From SCGC-AAA076-P13 sp965656035 (GTDB taxonomy: Bacteria; Pseudomonadota; Gammaproteobacteria; Magnimaribacterales; D2472): a stretch of 17,806 nucleotides of DNA. The translations under genes were made by a program, and so were the position numbers. Below, piece after piece: positions 8,125 through 13,384 of this stretch; positions within the stretch are counted from its first letter, which is position 1; each line of letters starts with the position of its first letter. The stretch is taken from positions 1 through 17,806 of the forward strand of contig CBFHIO010000014.1 in the NCBI GenBank assembly GCA_965656035.1, in the 5' to 3' direction. The notes under the pieces are model-generated. The model was given only the letters and a program-made list of their open reading frames with translations, ran no database searches and had not been told where the DNA came from.

Positions 8125-8844
8125 ATCAGAAAAGACAATAGACCATATTGGCTAAAAAAATTTATTACTAAAGTTAACAAAATCTATGTACGGCAATTTT
8201 TAGAGCCTCAATTCGATTATCTTGGCAAAGGTGGCGCATATTTCAAACCAAGGTATATAAAAGTATTTGGAGGCAATGTTTCAATTGATGATTATCCAAC
8301 TTTAATAGGCTCCAAAGATGCACACATTCAATTCACTTCTTGGGATATTGGTGATCATAAAGGTGAAATAAAAATTGGCAAATTTTGTTTAATTACTCCA
8401 GGTGTAAGAATAATGTCTGCTACCAGAGTGGTTATTGGAGATGCTTGTATGATAGCTCATGGCGCATATATTTCTGATGCAGATTGGCATGGAATATATG
8501 ATAGAGCTAAGCCTGTTGGGAATACTAAGCCCGTAGTCTTAGAAGATAATGTTTGGATTGGCGACAGTGCAATCATATGCAAAGGGGTAACTATTGGTAA
8601 AAATAGCATTATTGGAGCTGGTGCTGTTGTTACAAAAAATGTACCTCCAAACTCAATATTTGCAGGTAACCCAGCCAGACTAGTCAAAAATTTAGATGAT
8701 GTTAAATTTAATACTAGAGCAAACTTTTTAGAAGATCCTTCAAAGCTTGCTAAGGAGTTCGACGCCCTTGATAAATACACCCTTAGCACAAATACAACGT
8801 TAGGATGGATTAAAAGTTTGCTAATGCCAGATAAAAATAATTAA
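8125..8844 (+). CDS. Hexapeptide-repeat (LbetaH) acyltransferase with apparent ATC start
   Basis: Probable O-acyltransferase of the left-handed beta-helix type, using acetyl-CoA or another acyl-CoA; the acceptor is unknown. Read from 8125 it has 239 residues. The first part (RKDNRPYWLKKF, then a region with KPRYIKVFGGNVSIDDY) leads into hexapeptide repeats from about residue 80: IKIGKFCLITPGVRI, VVIGDACMIAHGAYI, then DADWH (His122, candidate catalytic residue), NVWIGDSAIICKGVTIG (from 142), GAGAVVTKNVPPNSIFAGNPARLV (164-187). The first ATG in frame is residue 97, in the middle of the beta-helix and without a ribosome binding site, so it cannot be the true start. From memory, related proteins begin M-R-K-D-H-R-P, which puts Met exactly on ATC 8125; a G-to-C change or sequence error at 8127 is possible. 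pdxB follows after 3 bases. Confidence 0.85.
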   Translation: MRKDNRPYWLKKFITKVNKIYVRQFLEPQFDYLGKGGAYFKPRYIKVFGGNVSIDDYPTLIGSKDAHIQFTSWDIGDHKGEIKIGKFCLITPGVRIMSATRVVIGDACMIAHGAYISDADWHGIYDRAKPVGNTKPVVLEDNVWIGDSAIICKGVTIGKNSIIGAGAVVTKNVPPNSIFAGNPARLVKNLDDVKFNTRANFLEDPSKLAKEFDALDKYTLSTNTTLGWIKSLLMPDKNN

Positions 8845-8847
8845 TTT

Positions 8848-9891
8848 ATGAAAGTAGTTGTTGATAAAGGAATAAAATCCTTTAAAAATTTTATTTCGAT
8901 ACTTGATGGATTTAATCACATAGAATTTCAATACCTTGAAACCTCAGAGATAACTAAAAATAATATAAAAGATGCTGAGATTCTATTTGTTAGATCTACC
9001 ACCCTTATAAACAAGGCATTACTTGATACTACTAAAATTAAAATCATTGGATCAGCAACAGCAGGCACAGATCATATAGATCAGAGATACCTTAAAAAAA
9101 ATAATATTCAATGGTTTTACTCACCTGGATCAAATGCACTTTCGGTAGCTAACTATGTAATGGCTTCAATATCCTATCTAAATAACAATAACCTTTTAAG
9201 CTTAAACGATGCAGTTGGCATAGTAGGTTATGGAAATATTGGTAAAAAATTAAAAGAGATCCTAGACTTTTTTTCAATTAAAAACGTAGTTTATGACCCA
9301 TTTTTAAATCATGATTTTTTGGCAGATATTAATCAAATTAAAGATTGTGATTTGATTTCTTTGCACGTTCCCTTAACCTTTAACAACCCGTTCTCAACTT
9401 TTAATTTGGTGGATAAAGCTTTTTTGAACGCAATAAGTAACAAAACACTTATCAATACTTCAAGGGGAGGAGTGGTAGATGAAAAAAGTCTACTAGAAAA
9501 TAACAATGTAAGTTACATTGCCGATGTGTGGATTAATGAACCAGAGCCAAATAAAGAAATATTAGACTATTCAATACTCGCAACACCTCATATAGCCGGG
9601 CATAGTATTAATGGAAAATTAAACGGAACGATTAATTTAATAAGTTATTTACAAAAGTTTTTAAAAATAGATAAATCTGTATTCAACGAGAATAATAAAA
9701 AAATTAGAAATTTTTCAGAATCAATTAAATTATCCAAACCCTATAGTATTCATTCATATTATTCTGAATATCCAATTGATAAAGAATCATCTAAATTTAA
9801 AACAAGCTATGCAAGCAATTCAAATAATTATAGAAAATCTTTTGAAAGCTGCAGAGCCAATCATTTTCAAAGAAAGGATATTGAAATCTAG
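8848..9891 (+). CDS. pdxB: Erythronate-4-phosphate dehydrogenase (PdxB)
   Basis: NAD-dependent 2-hydroxyacid dehydrogenase that oxidises 4-phosphoerythronate in the DXP-dependent route to pyridoxal phosphate. The 347-residue protein aligns along its length with E. coli PdxB (378), starting MKVVVDKGI. It shows the substrate-domain SATAGTDHID, the Rossmann NAD motif GIVGYGNIGKKL (about 124-135), and the catalytic set Arg206 in NTSRGGVVD, Glu231 in DVWINEPEP and His248 in TPHIAGH. PHIAGHSINGK separates PdxB from other members of this superfamily. The C-terminal motif FESCRANHFQRKDI matches the family's F..xR.NY..RRE segment, so no frameshift is needed; the protein simply ends sooner after it. 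The ATG is only 3 bases after the acyltransferase stop, with no clear ribosome binding site, suggesting translational coupling. Confidence 0.93.
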   Translation: MKVVVDKGIKSFKNFISILDGFNHIEFQYLETSEITKNNIKDAEILFVRSTTLINKALLDTTKIKIIGSATAGTDHIDQRYLKKNNIQWFYSPGSNALSVANYVMASISYLNNNNLLSLNDAVGIVGYGNIGKKLKEILDFFSIKNVVYDPFLNHDFLADINQIKDCDLISLHVPLTFNNPFSTFNLVDKAFLNAISNKTLINTSRGGVVDEKSLLENNNVSYIADVWINEPEPNKEILDYSILATPHIAGHSINGKLNGTINLISYLQKFLKIDKSVFNENNKKIRNFSESIKLSKPYSIHSYYSEYPIDKESSKFKTSYASNSNNYRKSFESCRANHFQRKDIEI

Positions 9892-9974
9892 CTAATAAAC
9901 CATTTGATAGCGATTTAGTGCCTGCCGGTCATCAAACTTATATATTTTTTAATGTGGTATTTTTGTAACATTTT

Positions 9975-9990
9975 TGGCACAAAAATTGCA
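9975..9990 (+). promoter_or_regulatory. Sigma-54-type promoter (-24/-12) candidate
   Basis: TGGCAC at 9975-9980, five A residues, then TTGCA at 9986-9990, with a T before TGGCAC. This matches the RpoN consensus YTGGCACG-N4-TTGC at every strongly conserved position, and the GG and GC pairs are 12 bases apart as required. Predicted transcription start is near 10000-10001, about 22 bases before the ATG at 10023. No enhancer-binding-protein gene is in the window. An alternative sigma-70 reading uses TTGCAT (9986-9991) and TATATT (10008-10013) with a 16-base spacer, a poorer -35 match and an almost leaderless message. Confidence 0.5.
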
Positions 9991-9995
9991 TTGAT

Positions 9996-10013
9996 AATAT
10001 ATATACATATATT
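9996..10013. repeat. AT-rich 7-base inverted repeat over the predicted transcription start
   Basis: AATATAT (9996-10002) and ATATATT (10007-10013) are perfect inverted copies separated by four bases. The dyad overlaps the start point predicted from the -24/-12 element and could be an operator for a winged-helix protein such as the one encoded just downstream. The sequence is low in complexity, so a chance origin is quite possible. Confidence 0.35.
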
Positions 10014-10022
10014 TTACATATC

Positions 10023-10415
10023 ATGAATTTAAAGGAATTTGATCAAATATCCATTAAGAACGCTAAAAAGCTTATTAGCAGAGTCCTTAGTGCAACAATA
10101 GATAACCCTAACAATCCTGACTGGCTTAATTTTTTTCAAGCTGATACTTATAGGTTCTACTTTTTAATGAATTTTATGCGTGAAATACTAGATAATAATG
10201 AAATCTCACAAGAATATGCTATTTCACTAGTACCTAAAAAATTTGCTTCAAGAATCAAAAGACTGCAGGTCTTAAAAAGCGCAGTTAAATTAGGCTTTAT
10301 AAATGAAGAGCAGTCAATTGTTGACAGAAGAAGAAGAATCTATTCGCCGTCAGATAAGTTACTAAATGAGTTCATTCATTACGCAAATGATTCTGATATT
10401 GCTGTTACAAATTGA
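10023..10415 (+). CDS. Small winged-helix-like protein of unknown function
   Basis: A 130-residue soluble protein I do not recognise by name. Residues 1-60 look helical (FDQISIKNAKKLISRVL, then FYFLMNFMREIL). Residues 61-93 (ISQEYAISLVPKKF then ASRIKRLQVLKSAVKLGFI) resemble the helix-turn-helix of MarR-like winged-helix proteins, where the second part would be the recognition helix, and DRRRRIYSPSDKLLNEF (101-117) resembles the basic wing and following helix of that fold. That suggests a DNA-binding regulator, but this is a pattern-level call without a search. There is no signal peptide or membrane helix. The ATG at 10023 has no visible ribosome binding site; the upstream 20 bases are nearly pure A/T. 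It stands alone between pdxB and msrB, preceded by a sigma-54-type element. Base composition is like its neighbours. Confidence 0.75.
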   Translation: MNLKEFDQISIKNAKKLISRVLSATIDNPNNPDWLNFFQADTYRFYFLMNFMREILDNNEISQEYAISLVPKKFASRIKRLQVLKSAVKLGFINEEQSIVDRRRRIYSPSDKLLNEFIHYANDSDIAVTN

Positions 10416-10439
10416 TAAAGACCTTTAATTCAAATTAGT

Positions 10440-10467
10440 GTTACATAACTAAAGCTCTACCTATATT
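10440..10467 (+). promoter_or_regulatory. Weak sigma-70-type promoter candidate for msrB and the envelope operon
   Basis: GTTACA (10440-10445) and TATATT (10462-10467) are separated by 16 bases, giving 4/6 and 5/6 matches to the standard -35 and -10. They lie 26 bases before the msrB ATG at 10493. In DNA this rich in A/T such matches are common, so this is only a candidate, but the 77-base gap between the winged-helix gene and msrB is the natural place for a promoter driving the downstream run. Confidence 0.3.
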
Positions 10468-10492
10468 CGTTCTTGTTTATTACAATTGCTTA

Positions 10493-10888
10493 ATGACAAA
10501 TAAAAATAAATCTGATGATCGTTGGAAGTCTCAACTCAGCGAAGAAAGTTATTATGTAACCAGGAAGTCTGGTACTGAAAGACCATATTCAGGAAAATAT
10601 TGGGACTTTCAAGAAAAAGGACAATATAACTGTATTTGTTGTAATACACCATTGTTTGAATCTGATACAAAATTTGATGCAGGTTGTGGATGGCCAAGTT
10701 TTTTTCTACCAAAAGACAAAGAAACAATACTGGAGATTCCTGATTATTCTCATGGAATGTCGAGGGTAGAGGTTAAATGCAAAGAATGTGACGCGCATCT
10801 TGGTCATGTTTTCAACGATGGGCCTGAGCCAACTGGATTAAGATATTGCATCAATTCTGTATCACTGGATTTTAAAAAAAATGGCTAA
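10493..10888 (+). CDS. msrB: Peptide-methionine (R)-S-oxide reductase (MsrB)
   Basis: Repairs oxidised proteins by reducing methionine-R-sulfoxide. At 131 residues it is a normal single-domain MsrB. The substrate-binding RPYSGKYWDF is followed by two zinc CxxC pairs (Cys47/Cys50 and Cys96/Cys99), the recycling cysteine in DAGCGWPSFF (Cys65), the core HLGHVFNDGPEPTGLRYCINS, and the catalytic cysteine Cys119 in RYCINS. No signal peptide, so it is cytoplasmic; no MsrA domain is fused to it. The ATG at 10493 lacks an obvious ribosome binding site but the first family-conserved residues follow at the expected distance. Its last 8 bases overlap the start of murJ, so it appears to be the first gene of the envelope operon. 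Confidence 0.95.
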   Translation: MTNKNKSDDRWKSQLSEESYYVTRKSGTERPYSGKYWDFQEKGQYNCICCNTPLFESDTKFDAGCGWPSFFLPKDKETILEIPDYSHGMSRVEVKCKECDAHLGHVFNDGPEPTGLRYCINSVSLDFKKNG

Positions 10889-12431
10889 CACCCAATCAAA
10901 TAAAATCTTTAAAGCGCTCACTCAAGTTTCAGCTTGGACTGGTTTATCAAGAGTTTTTGGTTTAATCAGAGATGTAGCTACAACCAGTCTTCTTGGAGCT
11001 TCAGTTTTTCATGATATTTTTGTTGTAACTTTAAAAATTCCAAATCTTTTTAGAAGGTTTTTTGCAGAGGGTGCTTTTAATCAAGCTTTTATACCTATTT
11101 ATAGCGATTATCACAAAAATAAAAATGAGAAAGATATATACAGTTTTCTTAACGCATTAGCTGGTTCATTCTTGAGTGTTTTATTTTTCTTCACAATATT
11201 AGTTCTGCTAATTGCTCCAATATTTATTTTTATTTTCGCACCAGGTTTTTATTTCGATGACTATAAAAAAGAATTGGCTGTAGATATCTTAAGAATAATG
11301 TTTCCATACTTAGCTTTAATTTCATTGGTTGCATTCTCAAGTGGTATTCAAAATAGTCATGATCGTTTTTCATTGCCCGCATTCACTCCTTTAATATTTA
11401 ACTTATCTTTGATAATTGCTGCTGTATACATAGCACCAAGGTTTAATATTCCAGTATATGCCCTTGCGTGGGGAGTTCTTGTAGCTGGTTTTTTACAATT
11501 AATTATTCATTTAATCGAATTAAAAAAAATTAATAGACTTCCAAGACCCAATCTTAATTGGTCTCATCCAGGCCTTAGAAAGTTTTTAGATTTAATATTT
11601 CCTGCAATTCTTGCTGGAGGCATTATTCAGATTAATCTACTGGTTGATACTATTTTTGCTTCCTTGCTTGAAACTGGAAGCCCAACTTGGCTGTATGTAT
11701 CAGATAGATTGATACAATTTCCAATGGGTATATTTGCTATTGCTATAGGAACAGTTTTGTTACCAACTCTATCAAAAATTGATATCAATAATAACAAAGA
11801 TCTTTTTATATCTGAATTACAGAAAGGTCAAAGATTTGTTCTATTCATTGGACTACCATCTTTTATAGGCCTTTACTTATGTTCAGTAGATTTAATAAGT
11901 ACAATTTTTTTTAGGGGTGAGTTTACATCATATGATGTGCAGCAATCATCAATGAGCCTAATGGCATTTTCAATTGGATTGCCATTTTTTATGCTTATGA
12001 AAGTTTTAACCCCAGCTTTCTTTGCAAGAAAAGACTCAAAAACACCCATGTATGTTGCTTTAATGTCTTTGATACTTAACGCCCTGCTAAATTATTTTTT
12101 AGCATTCGAATTGGGTTTGGGTCATATCGGGATAGCAATTGGAAGCTCAATTGCTGCTATTGTAAGCGTTCTAATGCTGGAATTAATTTTAGTGAAACGT
12201 GGCCTAATTAATATTTCTAATCCATTTAATAAATTTAATTTTTCTATATTAATACCATCTCTATTAGTAGTAATTTTTTTATACTACTTTGCTCAATTTT
12301 TTGATTTTTTTGAATTGAATGAAATAGAAAGAGTGATGATTCTGCTTTTCAAAGTTGCGACCTCAGCGCTTATTTATTTTATTATTTCAAGAATAATTAG
12401 GGGCTATTCTTTAAGAGAATTTTTAAATTAA
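10881..12431 (+). CDS. murJ: Lipid II flippase MurJ (MviN)
   Basis: Integral inner-membrane protein that flips lipid II, the peptidoglycan precursor, to the periplasmic side. The 516 residues (E. coli 511) form the expected 14 hydrophobic helices. The first helix region SRVFGLIRDVATTSLLGA contains Arg24 and Arg30, equivalent to E. coli Arg18 and Arg24; Asp45 and Arg58 (in PNLFRRFFAEGAFNQAFIPI) correspond to E. coli Asp39 and Arg52, all reported as important for function. A cytosolic-loop motif FFARKDSKTPMYVAL is also typical. The start codon lies within the end of msrB (8-base overlap) and ribF begins one base after its stop, so it is in the middle of an operon. murJ next to ribF-ileS-lspA is also known in pseudomonads. 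Confidence 0.96.
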   Translation: MANTQSNKIFKALTQVSAWTGLSRVFGLIRDVATTSLLGASVFHDIFVVTLKIPNLFRRFFAEGAFNQAFIPIYSDYHKNKNEKDIYSFLNALAGSFLSVLFFFTILVLLIAPIFIFIFAPGFYFDDYKKELAVDILRIMFPYLALISLVAFSSGIQNSHDRFSLPAFTPLIFNLSLIIAAVYIAPRFNIPVYALAWGVLVAGFLQLIIHLIELKKINRLPRPNLNWSHPGLRKFLDLIFPAILAGGIIQINLLVDTIFASLLETGSPTWLYVSDRLIQFPMGIFAIAIGTVLLPTLSKIDINNNKDLFISELQKGQRFVLFIGLPSFIGLYLCSVDLISTIFFRGEFTSYDVQQSSMSLMAFSIGLPFFMLMKVLTPAFFARKDSKTPMYVALMSLILNALLNYFLAFELGLGHIGIAIGSSIAAIVSVLMLELILVKRGLINISNPFNKFNFSILIPSLLVVIFLYYFAQFFDFFELNEIERVMILLFKVATSALIYFIISRIIRGYSLREFLN

Positions 12432-12432
12432 A

Positions 12433-13380
12433 ATGTATTTGATTCGAGGGTTACATAATTTAGATTTTTTTAAAAAATCACATCCAAAACTCGTGCTTCA
12501 CGGAACCATAGGCAACTTTGATGGGATGCATAAAGGACATCAAGCTATTTTGTCAAAAATTAAAGATAAATCTAACAAAACCAATGGTCATTCAATGGTT
12601 TTTTTTACAGAGCCACATGCATCTGAATACTTTGCTGCTAAAAACAGTCCATTAAATGAAGCACCTCCAAGAATATGCCCATGGAGAAAAAAATTTGAAC
12701 TACTTAATGACTATGATATAGATTTTGCTTTTTTTCTAAAATTCAATAATTCTTTAAGAAAAATGACCCCTGAAATTTTTATTTCAGATGTTTTAGACTC
12801 TGTTGGTTTGAGCTCTTTAACAATTGGTGATGATTTTAGGTTTGGAGCAAATAGAGCTGGTGATTTTGACCTTCTAAAAAAATGGGGCTCAGAACAAGGT
12901 ATCGAGGTTATGAATACTGAAACATTCAAACACGATAACGAAAGAGTTAGCAGCACAAGAATAAGAAATGCTTTGCTAAATGATAATTTTGAACTTGCTG
13001 AAGCATTGTTAGGAAGGCCTTATACTTTTTCAGGTAAAGTTGTTCATGGCCAACATCTTGGAAGAACAATTGGTGTACCAACTGCAAACATATGGCTTCC
13101 AAAACAAAAACTTCCCATTTCAGGGGTTTATGCAGTAAAAATTACTTTTGAAAACAATTCTTATAATGGTATTGCTAACATGGGTATACGTCCAACAGTA
13201 GGAGGCTCTAATCCAGTTCTAGAGGTGCATTTATTTAATTTTAATGAAGATATTTATTCAAAAAGATTAACGATTCAATTTATAAATAAAATACGAGATG
13301 AAAAGAAGTTTGAGAGCTTGGACATGTTAAAATTACAAATTCAAAAAGACATAACGACTGCAAAAAATTTATTAAAATAA
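12433..13380 (+). CDS. ribF: Bifunctional riboflavin kinase/FAD synthetase
   Basis: Converts riboflavin to FMN and then FAD, supplying among others the FAD of the lipoamide dehydrogenase in this window. The 315-residue protein is the normal prokaryotic two-domain form (E. coli 313). The N-terminal adenylyltransferase domain has the GNFDGMHKGHQ nucleotide-binding motif (27-37), GDDFRFG (132-138) and SSTRIR (173 onward). The C-terminal flavokinase domain has GRTIGVPTAN (210-219) and the N-x-G segment NGIANMGIRPT. The ATG is one base after the murJ stop and there is no strong ribosome binding site, so translation probably depends on coupling. ileS follows after 4 bases, as in the E. coli ribF-ileS arrangement. 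Confidence 0.96.
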   Translation: MYLIRGLHNLDFFKKSHPKLVLHGTIGNFDGMHKGHQAILSKIKDKSNKTNGHSMVFFTEPHASEYFAAKNSPLNEAPPRICPWRKKFELLNDYDIDFAFFLKFNNSLRKMTPEIFISDVLDSVGLSSLTIGDDFRFGANRAGDFDLLKKWGSEQGIEVMNTETFKHDNERVSSTRIRNALLNDNFELAEALLGRPYTFSGKVVHGQHLGRTIGVPTANIWLPKQKLPISGVYAVKITFENNSYNGIANMGIRPTVGGSNPVLEVHLFNFNEDIYSKRLTIQFINKIRDEKKFESLDMLKLQIQKDITTAKNLLK

Positions 13381-13384
13381 GTAT

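Noticed and set aside
8413..8844. ATG at 8413 as the start of a 143-residue acyltransferase
   Set aside because: The frame is open and clearly coding for 96 more residues upstream, with repeat-type sequence and a good ribosome binding site before 8125; the ATG lies inside the beta-helix and has no ribosome binding site.
9809..9898. Short ORF in another frame over the end of pdxB (begins MQAIQIIIENLL), suggesting a frameshifted PdxB C-terminus
   Set aside because: It looks protein-like, but the pdxB frame itself carries FESCRANHFQRKDI, which matches the conserved C-terminal F..xR.N...RRE segment of PdxB, so no frameshift is needed.
9892..9960. Possible terminator or small RNA after pdxB
   Set aside because: A T-run exists near 9946-9951 but the bases before it (around CTGCCGGTCA) do not form a stable stem that I can see.
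9885..9965. Short open stretch just after pdxB (reads PFDSDLVPAGHQTY)
   Set aside because: No start codon or ribosome binding site, under 30 codons, and no recognisable similarity; treated as chance.
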